Source: Chenopodium formosanum (Eukaryota; Streptophyta; Magnoliopsida; Caryophyllales; Amaranthaceae). Taken from it: 64,000 nt of DNA. Positions 24,350-36,981 of this stretch are shown piece after piece. The stretch covers positions 7,116,501 through 7,180,500 of the forward strand of contig CM044860.1 of the NCBI GenBank assembly GCA_024500155.1. The letters run 5' to 3'. Within the stretch, counting starts at the first letter, position 1; each line of letters begins with the position of its first letter. A model generated the notes under the pieces. That model was not told where the DNA came from. It saw only the letters and a list, made by a program, of their open reading frames with translations, and searched no databases. The position numbers and the translations under genes were made by a program.

Positions 24350-25255
24350 TCATCTTGAATTATCATTATTATTATTAATAGTAATAATATCATCATTAAT
24401 TTCTAATTTTGTTTCTCTCCCCTCAAAATTCCCACACCCACCACCACCACTTCCTACCTCATCATCTTGCGTAGCCTCCAAAACTTGAACCCTCCCTTCC
24501 AACTCCCGGATCATCAAAACGGCGTCGTTACTCATCCTCTGAACCCGCAACGCCGCAACACTAGCCCCGTTGACACCACCCGTGTTCGTGTTCGAGCTGG
24601 GGTTCGGGTTGGGAGCAGGACCCGAACCCGAGGAGGATCGAAGGGGCGGAGCTAAGTTCATGGTAGACCGACAGAGCGGGCAATTAGAGTGAGTCTTAAG
24701 CCAAGTATCAATACAAGGCAAATGAAAAGCATGCTCACAGTTGGGCATCAACCGAAGATTCTCATTCTCATTGAACTCACTGAGACAAACAGCGCATTCC
24801 GTGCCATCAACTAAGTTATCCTCTCTCCGATACTTAAACACCGTGATCTGACGAATAAACGCATCGTCGAGACCAGAGGCGGACGAGTTGGGTCGAGTCG
24901 GGTCATGAATCAGCGAGTCCACTCTTGAAAGAGGGTCGGAGGTTTCGGAGTCGAGGAATCGGTTGATTCTGCGACGGTTGCGAGAGCGACGGCAGAGCTT
25001 GGAGATGACGGTGAAGTAGAAGAGGAGGAGGAAGGCGGCGGCGAGGACGGCGATGAGAGCGGCCATTAATGGGGAGATGCGAGACGAGGATGAGTCGTCG
25101 GAGGAGATGATGTTGGGGTTGAGGAGGAGGGGAGGAGGTGGGGGGAAGATGCATAATTGGGGGCAGTTGAAGGAGCAACCTTGGGAGCAGAAATTGTAGG
25201 TTTTGGAGGTTGAGGGCCATGGTTGTGGAGCTCCAATTGAGATGGGGGAAGCCAT
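24350..25255 (-). CDS. RING-H2 finger protein, ATL51/ATL52-like E3 ubiquitin ligase
   Basis: Single-exon gene of 301 codons, as usual for ATL genes. An N-terminal Cys-rich stretch (CSQGCSFNCPQLC) and a poly-Pro run are followed by one membrane segment (about residues 61-86), a basic patch, the GLD motif (residues 128-130) and a RING-H2 finger. The zinc ligands are all present: C154, C157, C173, H175, H178, C181, C192 and C195, with the usual W at 185. The layout and the stretches VDGTECAVCLSEF and HAFHLPCIDTWLK match ATL51/52. Such proteins are membrane-anchored E3 ligases that pair with E2 enzymes; the substrate is unknown. The C-terminal third is low-complexity (Ser, Asn, Gly). Confidence 0.93.
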   Translation of the reverse strand: MASPISIGAPQPWPSTSKTYNFCSQGCSFNCPQLCIFPPPPPLLLNPNIISSDDSSSSRISPLMAALIAVLAAAFLLLFYFTVISKLCRRSRNRRRINRFLDSETSDPLSRVDSLIHDPTRPNSSASGLDDAFIRQITVFKYRREDNLVDGTECAVCLSEFNENENLRLMPNCEHAFHLPCIDTWLKTHSNCPLCRSTMNLAPPLRSSSGSGPAPNPNPSSNTNTGGVNGASVAALRVQRMSNDAVLMIRELEGRVQVLEATQDDEVGSGGGGCGNFEGRETKLEINDDIITINNNNDNSR

Positions 25256-26337
25256 TGATGGGGTAATGATGAAGGTTTGAGGGGAGTTTATTTCATTGGA
25301 AATGGTGGTGGGTGTAATTTGGAGGGAAGTTGGGTGGGGGAGAGAGGAGAGAGAATGAGAGAAGGAAAAGGGAAAGTAGAAATGGGGAAAAGGGGATGAA
25401 ATTTTTTTGTGTATTATATTCTTTTGATTAATTATGATGTTGATTAGTGGAGAATTGGGGATGGAGTGGTATGTGTATGTTTATGTGTATGAGCACATGA
25501 GTGTATCATTCATTATAACTTTTATAAGTGTATATATATGTTGGTGGCCTTGGGGTGTTTAAACGATGTCATATGTTTTGTTCCGTTCAATTTATTTTTT
25601 ACTCATTTTAGATGTAATAAATTTAGGAAAAATAAGTTATATTAAGGTCTATCTAATTACAAATTACAACTAAAATAAATTTTAATAAAGTCAAATAGGT
25701 TTAAATAAGTTTACATAAAATAAGATAAGTTAAGATAATTAGGTGAATAGAACACACTGTTAGTGTAATTTTATATCGTGTTATTATTCGTGTATGATTT
25801 ATGTTACTTTGAGGTATAAAGCTACACTGGAATGTAATTTTACGTCTTCTCATATTTTAGTTTTTTTTTTCCACTATTACATGGGGTCTATAATAAGTTA
25901 ATTAGTCGATGTACATAAATATACATATACAACAATACAAGTCTAGCAAAGTAGGAAGGATTTTTTAAGGGAATCCTCATTATTGAGCACAAGTAGATGG
26001 TGAGATTCAAACTTTTGTTTTTGAAAAGGTCACAATGTGATTTGCTCACTATCTTCATTAAATTTATTTGGTTACATTTAAATTAGATATTGACAGCGAT
26101 TTGAAATATAAAATATATCATTGTTGTATGTAATTTTACATCCTCTCATATTCTACCTTCATTTACATACGTAGATTATTTATGGTGAGAAATTTTAAAG
26201 GATTTGAAATTAATAAATTATGTTCAATGGTACAATACAAAACCCAGTATAAGTAGATTATGTATTCGGAGATATTATAATAGATTACTTATAGTTGAGT
26301 GTACCGTAGACATTTGAGTATTGTATGACAGTATGAG
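25256..26337. other. ATL promoter side and spacer
   Basis: The first 150 bases are purine-rich on the plus strand (the leader of the minus-strand ATL gene). A short MITE-like element lies at 25644-25759. Nothing else recognised. Confidence 0.5.
25644..25759. mobile_element. Short AT-rich MITE (GGTSTGTTCT-type ends)
   Basis: Left end TAAGGTCTATCTAATT and right end, on the minus strand, CAGTGTGTTCTATTCACC, around an AAATAAG-rich core. The ends and core resemble those at 32668, 55143 and 63642. The borders are approximate and no clear target duplication was found. Confidence 0.4.
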
Positions 26338-26482
26338 GATATGAACAGTGGCGGATCTAGCGGGGGTTCAGGGGGTTCAGTTGAACCCCGTTAGATCCGG
26401 AAAAAAAATTAAAAGTTATTAAAAAAAAAAAAAAAACAGAAAACCTATAAATATAATATCTTAAACAAATGTTTAGTACGTT

Positions 26483-26551
26483 AGGCGCTAGCTCAGTTGG
26501 TTTAGTGACTTTCACTTGTACCACCAATCACGGGTTCGAAACCCAGGACAC
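26483..26551 (+). other. tRNA-like Pol III module inside hAT copy 1
   Basis: A-box-like TAGCTCAGTTGG (26489-26500) and B-box-like GGGTTCGAAACCC (26532-26544), which forms a T-arm-like hairpin. The same arrangement, with the same 43-nt spacing, occurs in the second hAT copy. Confidence 0.6.
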
Positions 26552-26907
26552 GCAATTTTTATTTTTTTTTCTTTTCTCCCTTTTTTCCCCTGTAACTTTC
26601 GACTTTTGTTTTTTTTTTACTTCTTTGTTCTATTCACTGCTGCTTGCTAAACCCTAACTTTCTTCTCCATTTTTTCTCACTTCTCAAATCTCAAGACTCA
26701 AGAGTCAAGCCGTCGGCCGCCGCACACCACGCCTATCGCTGCTGCTCACCGACGAGGCCACGAGGGTCGAGGGCGACACCGACGATCTACTCGAGGTAAC
26801 ATTCTCTCACTTACTCCCTGTTTTTTCTTTTCAATTTCTGTTTTGAGTTTTTATTTTGAGTTTTGAGTTTCTTAATTGTTAATATCATAATATTTGATTA
26901 ATTTGCT

Positions 26908-26996
26908 GTAGTACTAATTAATTTGCAGTAGATGTAGTACTAATTAATTTGTAGTAGATGTAGTACTAATTAATTTGTAGTAGATGTAGTACTAAA
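26908..26996. repeat. 26-bp minisatellite, about 3.5 copies
   Basis: The unit begins GTAGTACTAATTAATTTG and continues YAGTAGAT. It is repeated head to tail with few changes, inside the first hAT element. Confidence 0.85.
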
Positions 26997-27384
26997 TTAC
27001 TAATTAATTTTGAGTTTTGAGTTTTGATCTATGAATTATGAATTAATTTGCAGTAGACGTAGTACTAATTAATTGTTTTAAAATTATTGTAGTGTGACCA
27101 TGAAAAGTATGAAAACTCGAAGAATGCTTTTGTAATTTGCATTTTTTTTTTATTTAGGTATTTTGACATTTAATTGATGTTATGTATTGTTGTATCGGAT
27201 CATTTTATTTTGCAATTTTATTGAAATTTGGACTAATTTTGTTGTTTACTTATGTATTGATATTTATTTGAACATTCTATTTTATACTTGTACACCCGAT
27301 TTATATCCGTGCATTTGGATATCGGGTGTTTGATAAAGTTCGAACCCCCTAGGTCCAATTCCTGGATCCGCCACTGGATATGAA

Positions 27385-29326
27385 TATGATGTGTATGGCT
27401 TGAAGCCTTGAAGGGCAGTCATTGTCATAATTGGGTAGAGTTTATTTGAGTCTACTTTCTTTCTTTATCTTTTCTTTTCTTGTATACTTTGCTTTTTGTA
27501 GTTTTGACGAACGGTTTGTATCAGTTTTATGGACAATTATTTAGTTGGCCTATAATACTACGTATCAGTTAGTGTATAAAATAACAAGAGTTGGTATCAA
27601 ACGTGTTTGTGTCATGTTCTAATTTTCATGGGTGACTTGACATCACTTAATTAAGTTAATAGTCAATAATAGATGCATAAAATATCAATCCCTTCAATAA
27701 AATAAAATAAATATAAAATGTAAGTAGTTTGCAATTAGCCTAAACCTTCAATTTGGTATCTTGTGACCAAAATTAATCGAGAGTAGTCTTTGTCTAAACC
27801 ATTAAAGGCCAATAAAAGGAGGGGTAGGTCTTTGTGCCTAGTATAGGCGGAGTCCTGTTTTTGTATACTCATATACAGTTAGTTAACTCTCATCATTTAT
27901 ATTTATATTTATATTTATGTGACTAGCATAGTAGCAAACTACCATTACATTTAATTACTTGTCATCTTCTTTAAAAAAACATAGCTCAAATTGATGAGTT
28001 TCTTATGTTAAAAAAAAAAATTAAAAAACAAAAAAAAAACCATAGTTTATTTTTAGAGAAGAAAAATAGTTTACTTAAGGAGTTAGAAGTACTCTTTTTA
28101 TTTTTAAAATTTAAAGTAAACATTATTATGTTCAAAGTAAAATATTTAATTTAATCTAATGACTCAAGAAGGTATTACAATCCAAAAAAAAGAAGGTATT
28201 TGGGTTGGTGATCAAAGTTTGATAAATTAAATTAAAGTGCCTCTTTCAAACTTTAATCAGTGATTTACGTCTTTGAATCTCTATAATAAGATTTTTCAAC
28301 TTTACTTTTTATTCCACACACTACATGACAAGAAGATAAAAATTTCCATCTTGATTTTGTTTCTTCAGCCTCATATGACAATGTTATAAGTAACTTCTTT
28401 TCAGTCAGTTGTTGATCTAATGATCTTGGCCTGCTAAAGTGGTAATGCATAGTCATAACAAATTTCAAAAGTTCAAGTATGATGGTATAAACAAGATTCG
28501 ATTTTTCATGTTTATATTTGTAAATATTTTGATACTTTTCACTATGGAGTAAAATATTCGAGTTATCTTCACAGATTTTTTATTTTTTTTTATAAAAAGA
28601 AAAAAAAAATCTGGATTAAGTCAAAGCAAGCGGAGGATAACATAATCTACTTGTAACATCTAGTCATCCACAATGTTTGTAAATTGTACTGTTGTAAGAA
28701 CTTTTATCGATGTATAATTGTTATATACCTATGTATCTATGTGAAAATACACATTTATAAGTTGTCCCATAGTGTAAAAGATACAAGATAATAGCCATGA
28801 TGATCGAGTTACTTCTCCCTAAATAAATTATTGGACTAAAAGTTGAAAACTTGTCTCGTCGATGAATATGGTCTGGACCCATCTCAGAAAACTTAGTCAT
28901 ATGCTTTTTGATCGTTCCTAATGCAAAATGGTTTAGATATCTTTTATAAATTCAAATATGAGTTGATAGTCCTAAATTTCAACTACACACTTTGAATTTG
29001 TTTTTTCAAGTAGTTTTTGGATGTATGGTATTATATACTATATATAGAAATTGTTAATTATGAAGATTTTAAGTATTTAACTTTTGACAATCAATTGATT
29101 GATGTAACCTCGATGAAAATCCATTTGATACAAGTGTAATTAGTAAATTAAATCGGTCATGTTTACAAATTTCGACCTATGATAAATAAGTCGATCAACA
29201 ACGAGTTATTATTTGTTTTTGATGTCACATAAATCATTCCTTCAATCTCACTTTCGAGAATTAGAAATTAAATATGCTACTTGACATATCAATTCAAGGA
29301 GTTAATAATTGCAACATTCTCATCCA
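27385..29326. other. Intergenic spacer between the two hAT elements
   Basis: AT-rich, with many short A/T runs. No gene, tRNA or transposon end that I can support. Confidence 0.5.
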
Positions 29327-29334
29327 GTGGCGGA

Positions 29335-30133
29335 TCTAGCGGGGGTTCAGGGGGTTCAACTGAACCCCGTTAGATCCGGGAAAAAATGGAATTATTAAAA
29401 AAAAAAACAAAAAAACTATATAAATAATATTTGAAGCGTACATATACAATGTCTAACGCGCAGCTCAGTTGGTTAGGCTTGAAATGTTTGGACAGAAGGT
29501 CCTAGGTTCGAATGTCAGCGGGGATGCATTTTGAGTATTTTTTTTCCCTTTGTAAATTTTCTCCACCATGCTGTGTTTACTCAGCTTCTCTTGTAAATTT
29601 GGAGTGGTCTTCGAGTTCCACTAAGCTAGTAGATGATATAAATATGTTTTTTTTTTTTTTCTATTCTTTTATTATTTCTTCTTGATGTCACGTGCTTTTA
29701 GTAGAATATTTTAGATTTTTTTTGTTATTTTTAAAAAACTTTTTCACCGGTTGAGTTATCAACAGTCTTATAGTAGTAGTAGGTAGGTTTTTTTAAAAAA
29801 TTAAATTTTGTGTATCCATGCCGTACCCGTTTTTTTTAAATTTTGATTTTATCGTATTCCGTCCCCGTATCCGTACCTGTTTTTATATCGATATCCATTT
29901 TCGTGCAACCTTGGTACTGATTACTTTTTTTTTTTTAACTATTGTAATGTGTGACCATGAAAATTTTAACTATTGTATAGTTGGACTTATTTTGTTGTGT
30001 ACTTGTGTATTGGTATTTATTAGAACACTCTATTTTATACTTGAATACTCGATTATATCTGTGCATTCGGACATCGGGTACGATGTTTGATGAAGTTTGA
30101 ACCCCCTAGTTACAATTCCTGGATCCGCCACTG
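29335..30133. mobile_element. Non-autonomous hAT element (Tip100-like ends), copy 2
   Basis: 799 bp with the same termini as the element at 26346, flanked by a perfect 8-bp duplication TTCTCATC (29327-29334 and 30134-30141). The first 60 bases and the last 90 or so are close to copy 1, while the middle is diverged and shorter. It carries a second tRNA-like module. Confidence 0.9.
29456..29525 (+). other. tRNA-like Pol III module inside hAT copy 2
   Basis: A-box-like GCAGCTCAGTTGGTTAG (29460-29476) and B-box-like TAGGTTCGAATGT (29503-29515). The anticodon-arm region differs from that of copy 1, but box spacing (43 nt) and position in the element are conserved. Confidence 0.6.
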
Positions 30134-30141
30134 TTCTCATC

Positions 30142-30263
30142 TACATTTCCTTAACTGAACGCCACCTTCTCTTTACCAACTTTAATAGTAGGAAGGATGA
30201 AAAAGATATTCAGAGAAGATTAAGGAAAACTAGAAATTGTTCCAAAATTCCAATTATGGCCTC

Positions 30264-30302
<39 letters not shown>

Positions 30303-30959
30303 AAACAAACAAACAAACTAGTGTGTCTAGTAGGGTTGAAAACGTACCATCATCAATTATCACGAGGAGAAAATAGACATACATTTGGATGCTATTTATA
30401 TGTGTTGGATGCAATACAATGAAAGTATATTAGATGTTTACTAATACTATTTTTAGATAGAGTTGTTAATCTTATAAATTATTCCAAAAGGTTGCATGTA
30501 TTAATGATGAAAAGTCTCGAACAATTAAGGGAAGAATAAACATAAGTTCTTAATTAAATAATATTAAGACATATTTGATAGGCCGCACGTAATTAATATT
30601 GATAATGTTTTTTATAATAATAATACGATTACATGTAAAGAAATTCTCATGCAATTCATTTCCATTCTCAAAATTTAATTTTGCTTGTAAATTTTTTTTC
30701 TATTATTGATCACTATAAATTTAATATTGAGTTGTGATGTAATATTATTATTACTTTGTATTTAACATGAGACATTATTCTTCACAAATTAAAAATAATA
30801 CGAGTACACATATTCCCTATCTTATCGACTAACCATCTATTATAAAGGGGTTATAAATATGAGTTAGTTTGGTTTTTTATTACGTTTGCTTTGTGCCAAA
30901 AAAATAAAGAACAAAAAATAAAACTTTTACATTCCTTCAATATGATGCTAATTAATTAC
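30142..30959. other. Intergenic spacer
   Basis: Contains a run of about 35 A at 30266-30300 followed by an AAAC microsatellite. No gene recognised. Confidence 0.5.
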
Positions 30960-30961
30960 TA

Positions 30962-31041
30962 CTCCCTCCGTCCCTTAATACAAAGCCTCTTTCTAGCATT
31001 TAATATAGAGAAAGAGGCTTTTAAGTTAGGGACGGAGGGAG
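30962..31041. mobile_element. 80-bp Stowaway-type MITE, intact foldback
   Basis: CTCCCTCCGTCCC at the left and GGGACGGAGGGAG at the right, with TA target duplication (30960-30961 and 31042-31043). The interior also pairs (AAAGCCTCTTTCT with AGAAAGAGGCTTT), so nearly the whole element forms one hairpin. The ends match those of the mariner-like element at 3296, a possible source of transposase. Confidence 0.9.
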
Positions 31042-31043
31042 TA

Positions 31044-33325
31044 CATTAGTTATAGCTTTGATTTCAGAAGCTAGAAAGTGATTATTTGGGAATTTTGCTA
31101 TTTTTCAATATGGGAGATTAGATCTAATCTCGAGACGATAAATAAAAAGAATATAAAAAGAAGTGGCATTAATGCATTATTATTTGATTAATTGAAGTTT
31201 GATAAAATGATAAGTTAAATTGGCTCCTAATACAAGTCGATCTGCCACCTTTCTTGTACTAGACCGCAGACAACAACAATAAGGCGCCGGAGTTGTACGA
31301 CTTTTTTTGCTAAAGGCTAAATGTAGGAATTGACAATGTTTTATTTTATTTTTATCATGGAAAATAATGTATACATAAAACAGAGATATATCTATTGGTT
31401 GATTTATTGATTTTGATAATCCTTTTTTTTTTTTTTTAAATATAATAATCATTAATTCATTATGTTAATAATTGAAGTACAATGCAGTAATTCAATTGTA
31501 GAAATATTATTGTTGGATTTGTTTTTAAAAAAGAACAATGAGGTACTTTTTTTTATTTATTTTTTGAACTACCCATATCACATTTTGTTGTTATACTTAG
31601 TATATACAAATTAAAAATTGAAAGAATTTAATAACATGATTTATTTCATCTTCAACTAATCAACTTCCCGTCTAATTGCGAAGATTACAACTACTAGTAT
31701 ACAAAATGTCCTCTTATGATCCTTTCCAACAAGACTTTCATCTTGTTACTCTGTACTAATTAATTCAATGGACTTCCCCATTTCAATTTGTGGTAAAAAA
31801 GTCACCTAATACCAGTATTTTTTTTTCCCACTTTTACTTATAGATGAAGGTGAAAATTTTAAACTTTATATATGTAATTGTAAAAAAAAATAAAAATAAA
31901 TAATAAAAAATAAATAATAAAAACTAGTCATATGTTTTATTTGATTTGTCAACAAAATAGAATAAGGGCACCAATCTGGGCCCTTAGGCCTTAGGGTTGG
32001 ATCATCGGAAATGTCATAGGAAGTGGGCCACCTTTGTCTTTGATTAGTTTTTAGTTTAGCCTTCTTAAGCTTTTACTTCATTGTTGTCAGGCCCAACAAT
32101 CGAAATATCTCACAATGTGGAGTCACCCTATAAATTACGAAGTATGTTCCAAATTGCATAATTTTTTTTTTGTTTTTTATACGAGAAAAATTGACTAGTT
32201 ATTCAATAAATTAGAAGATACGAGTATTGGTTAACTGTTGAGATTGTAAGAGGATATAGTCCGATAGATTGTTCTCTAGTTACATTGTATGTTTATACGA
32301 GCATACGTCTAGAGTTGTAGGTACATAAGTAATGTTACCAATGATGCACAAAATTTTAAAACACACTAGACAATGGTTTTGTTTCGAGGTCTAGTTTTGT
32401 TTATCATATTTTATTTTTTGTCAAGAAAAATAAGTAATAATTATATCTTAATCTCATATTACATGTAATGACTTGAGTAAAATATTTTATACACACTGGG
32501 GTATATCGTATACCCAACTAACTCAAAGTTAGTTTTTACATTTCAGATTAAATGAAAAACAATCATCAAAATATGAACAAAATGCTCATTGGTATATTGT
32601 GCACACGGGTGTATATAAAATTAAGTAGACACAAAATTTACAATTTCGACACTAACCTTATAATATAAGGGGTTGTTCTAATTTACTGAATTGAAAACTG
32701 ATTGGAGCTTAATTGAACTGAACTGAACTAAAATGAATTGTTTATGAAAGAAGGAAATTAGGAGCTGAACTGAACTGATTGAAGATGAAGTTAACTAAAG
32801 TGAAATTAAGCTGAAGAGAACAGACCCTAAGACCTAAGATGTCGCCAAAGATGACAATTGACAATGATGCTTTACAATTCCAAACATACCCTTAGAAGTC
32901 AGAAACTTAGAACCAGCTACGCCATAACACACGGATTGTGCAATAGAAATTACAAATGATTAATCACTATAATACATTTCATGGGGCATGGGTTAAGGGG
33001 GAATGAACCATGAAAATAGAAAGCAAAACATTAGACGGCACCTTTGGTTGGCCTTTGCAGACTGCATTAAGCTTGCTAGTTGCCAAATTGGTCCATTAAT
33101 CACCAGATTTGGTCACTAATCTAGCAATTTCCAATTATTTTAATGTACACTTTCACTGTGATTTAGACTCTTGCGAATCTGCTGCCGCCAGCCAAACTGT
33201 CCCTTGCAATTGCCAAAGGTTCAGTCACTTTCATCGTTAAAACCTCCTCTTTTCTTCTTTCTCTCTCTTACACTCTTACCTTCGATCATCTCATTTTCTC
33301 TCTCCTAACATTTCTCTGCTCAATC
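31044..33325. other. Intergenic region and FNR promoter/leader
   Basis: No gene recognised up to the FNR start. An AT-rich MITE lies at about 32668-32829. The last 90 bases are CT-rich (TTCTTTCTCTCTCTTACACT), typical of a plant 5' leader. Confidence 0.5.
32668..32829. mobile_element. Short MITE (GGTSTGTTCT-type ends)
   Basis: Left end AAGGGGTTGTTCTAATTTAC and right end, on the minus strand, TTAGGGTCTGTTCTCTTCAG. The core is repeated GAACTGAACTGA. The ends suggest a small hAT-type MITE. The target duplication is not clear. Confidence 0.45.
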
Positions 33326-33459
33326 ATGGCTCATTCCGCCATTGCCAAGGTCAGTCACATTAAACCCTTTTCTCTAATTTTCTTATAATTCATTATTATC
33401 CCCTAATTTTAATATATTTGTGCTGAAATGCAAGATATTTTTGGTGGGGTTTTAAAAAA

Positions 33460-33499
<40 letters not shown>

Positions 33500-36400
33500 A
33501 TGGGGTGTTTTTTGAATCAGTTTCTAGTAATGGGTTTGTTTTAATTTGGCAAAATAATGTATTATTGTAATTATTAAGATCAAATTTCAGATGTTTTGCT
33601 TATTTTGATTTTTTTTTTGGGTCCCTACAAAAGTCAAATCCCTTTTCTTTTGTATGTTTCTGGACTTTCCTTTTCAATTGCAATTTTCTTGTACTTTGAT
33701 GTATAAATGTTGACATGTAATGGGAATTTTAGTTGATTTGAGATAATTTTGGCGATGGGTGTTTTTACTAAACCAAAAATTATACTGTTAATTAGCTTGA
33801 TTACGATCCGATAAACTTGTAATAATATTTTTTGTGTATAATTTATGTTGTTTTTAGGTTTCTGTTGCTGTCCCAGTTACAAATGAATCATCTGTGAAAG
33901 GATCTACTTTTAAGGTACTTTATCAGCTTATTATTTAATTAAATTACTCAATAAATTGATTGTTAGTTTGATGGCTTTGCTTGTACTGTGCTTTGTGTTA
34001 TTTGTCATTGATCATGAGGAGTTTGTTTAAGCGTATTTGATTTTCTGCTGCATGAAGTATTATTGAATTATGGGACTATTTATTTGTTGAATTCCCTGTC
34101 CGAAATTGATTGTCACATTATTGGTGTAATTTGAATTATTAATGTACTCTTAACAACTAAATCCGGACAGAGGGAGTATTACACTCCGTAGTTGTGATAT
34201 GATTTATCTTGTACGAAGTATGCTACATATGACTAATCTGTGATACATTCCTATTTGGGGGAAATGGTTGAATGTGTGGATTCAACTTTGCAACTAAGGC
34301 CTATAACTTGCATGATTTGGATGCATTTTAGTATTTTGGTTGTTATAACTGTGGATTAGCCTTTTTGTTTCCCGAACGTTTCTCATATCAATTCAACCAA
34401 GGCTTAGATTGACATTTAATGATCAGTTTTCTCGTTTGTGGTCGTATTCATTTTGTCTTTCACATTGTGTCGATCTCTGTTGTTTTCATATCGCTGAAAC
34501 TAGTGACATAAGATGTTGTCAATGTACTTTGAGGATGAACTTTGCTTTTAGTGAGAGTCATGAACGAGTGGGGGTATATACTTATAGTGAGTTGATGTGT
34601 TGGTATGCTAACGATATAGCACAATGTAGATGATAATCATATGGGCATTTTCTCTTTATTGTGTTTGCTTCCTTCTTGTTTCTGTACCACTTATGACTAG
34701 TAAATGGAATTAAATGCTGCAAGCTTATTTCTTTTCAATTCAGTTGCCAAATTACTGCTGTTTAATGTCATAAGCTCACAAGCTCTTACATGTTGTCATT
34801 TATGCAGACATACAGTGTAAGCTTTGGCAGTAAATCATGGGCTCCTGGCTATGCATTGGACCTGAAGTCAAACAACATAAGACTGAGAAAACAGTCAGTA
34901 GTATGCATGTCTGTGCAACAAACTACCACACCTAAAGTTGCGGTTTCACCTCTAGCTCTTGAAGATGTTAAAGAACCTCCTATGCATGTGTACAAGGCCA
35001 AGGAGCCCTATACAGGAACCATTGTTTCTGTTGAGAGGGTTGTTGGTCCTAAGGCTCCTGGGGAAACATGCCATATTGTGATCGATCATGGTGGCAATGT
35101 TCCCTACTGGGAAGGGCAGAGCTATGGTGTTATTCCCCCGGTATGCCATTCCATTTCCTGCTGCTCATTCTTACTTGCTCACTTGTCTATGTTTGATTCG
35201 TTGGACATGTGAACAGTTTTTTTTTTTTTTTTTTTTCCCCTTTTCTTTTTTTGGGGTGGGGGATGTATGGTGTTGGAATGTGGGATAGATGGATAGGTGG
35301 TTATTCACAGATTTGAATCTGAGAAACTTAACCCTGCTGATGGTGTGGGAATTGTATAGGTTTGTTATTGTAGTCTTGTAGATGCTCTCTAGAGGGTTTC
35401 TTGTTTATCAATCTTGTAGCCTCAAGCCTGTGTGTGGCTTAAATTTTTTCTATTAATTGGTCATTTCTAATCATTTGATCATCTCTATGGTTTGAGCACA
35501 TGAGCTAACTGAAGTCCTAATTCATTGAACAGGGCGAGAACCCCAAGAAACCTGGAAAACCTCATAATGTACGACTCTATTCCATTGCTTCTACGAGGTA
35601 TGGAGACCATTTTGATGGGAAAACTGCAACTTTATGTGTTCGTCGAGCAGTCTATTATGATCCCGAGACAGGTAAAGAGGACCCTTCTAAGATGGGCGTA
35701 TGCAGCAATTTCCTTTGTGATTCCAAGCCTGGAGACAAGGTCCAGATAGCTGGTAAGTTGCATCTAATTTTGTGGAAGGTGTAAACTTAGCCTGTTGATT
35801 TGTTGCCATGTAGTGTCTAAAGATATTGTCAAAAGGTGTCAACTTATTGCATATTCTTGCCTTTTATTGTGCAAGTAAGAATCAATATCTGTTGAAGTGA
35901 GTCAGAAAAACTTATACTTAGTGTTATCTTTACAATTCTAGAAGGGAACATAATTCTCAGAAAAATTCACTATCCTACCAAAGCAGTGTTCTTGGGTAAA
36001 TGATGTAAATACCTGTATATGTCCTAAAGGAGTTCTTATGTCTGTTTGCAACCTCTAGTAATCTAGTTTCATGCTGTTCAAGGTGCTCCTGGTTTTTTTT
36101 TTTTCATTGTCTCAAATTTGGATAAAAACTCTCTAATCTTGTTTGGTGCAAGATATTTTTACCTTTCAATAGGCTGAGTTTTGTCAATTAAGCTTCAGGT
36201 CTAGAACCCATTTCACAATTCATTTCCCAAATGTCAAATTCAGGTCATAAAAAATGTATTTGAAAGCCAAGTTTTCAGGTCTATGTCTATTCTTGGTTTT
36301 GGGGCAGTTTTTGTCACTCAAGCTTACAGTACTTGTTAACAGATGCCAGTAATCAGCTAACCGTCGAAATGATAGTCTCCAACCTACTAATGCTCCTACT

Positions 36401-36981
36401 ACTAGAAAGATGGTATTTTTATAATAAGACCACCCATTGGTATAATTGTTTCTGCTATTAATGTCACCCATGCTATTTTTGCAGGTCCTTCGGGCAAGGT
36501 TATGCTTTTACCTGAGGACCCAAATGCCACCCACATAATGATTGCTACAGGAACTGGGGTGGCTCCTTACAGAGGCTACCTTCGACGCATGTTCATGGAG
36601 GATGTCCCCACGTACAAGTTCAAAGGCCTAGCTTGGCTTTTCCTTGGGGTGGCCAACACCGACAGTCTTCTATATGACGATGAATTTACCAAATATCTAA
36701 AAGATCACCCAGATAATTTCCGGTATGACACAGCTCTTAGCCGAGAACATAAAAACAAGAAGGGTGGAAAGATGTATGTTCAGGACAAGATAGAAGAATA
36801 CAGTGATGAAATCTTTAAGCTACTTGACAATGGAGCTCATATATATTTCTGTGGGCTGAAAGGGATGATGCCCGGAATCCAAGATACCCTAAAAAGAGTT
36901 GCGGAAGAGAGGGGGGAGAGCTGGGACGAAAAGCTTTCTCAGCTGAAGAAGAACCAGCAGTGGCATGTAGAGGTATATTGA
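33326..36981 (+). CDS. RFNR: Ferredoxin-NADP reductase, root-type plastid isozyme
   Basis: Five exons: 33326-33349, 33858-33914, 34808-35140, 35533-35752 and 36485-36981, giving 376 residues. The first 60 or so residues (Ser/Lys-rich, starting MAHSAIAKVSVAV) are a plastid transit peptide. The FAD-binding motif RLYS is at 152-155 and GVCSNFLCD follows. The NADP-binding GTGVAPYRG starts at 234, CGLKGM at 334, and the protein ends in the C-terminal Tyr (WHVEVY) conserved in plant FNRs. Root-type features include YKAKEPYTGTI and the YYDPETGKEDPSK insert. In non-green plastids the enzyme passes electrons from NADPH to ferredoxin for nitrite and sulfite reduction. Every junction keeps phase. I see no defect. 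Confidence 0.96.
34091..34177. mobile_element. Decayed Stowaway-like MITE in FNR intron 2
   Basis: Left end TTCCCTGTCCGAAATTGATTG and right end CCGGACAGAGGGAGTA form an imperfect inverted pair about 90 bp apart. Confidence 0.5.

Larger units (their letters stand above)
26346..27376. mobile_element. Non-autonomous hAT element (Tip100-like ends), copy 1
   Basis: 1031 bp with ends CAGTGGCGGATCTAG and CTGGATCCGCCACTG. A perfect 8-bp target duplication GATATGAA flanks it (26338-26345 and 27377-27384). The 8-bp duplication and the CAGNGGCGGA termini point to the Tip100 branch of hAT. There is no transposase. It carries a tRNA-like module near the left end and a 26-bp minisatellite. A second copy lies at 29335. 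Confidence 0.9.

Noticed and set aside
24467..24655. Plus-strand open frame inside the ATL gene
   Set aside because: Antisense shadow of the RING-H2 gene's Ser/Asn-rich tail.
30097..30422. Open frames across the poly(A)/AAAC tract
   Set aside because: Lys and Asn/Lys/Gln runs from simple sequence; they also cross the hAT border.
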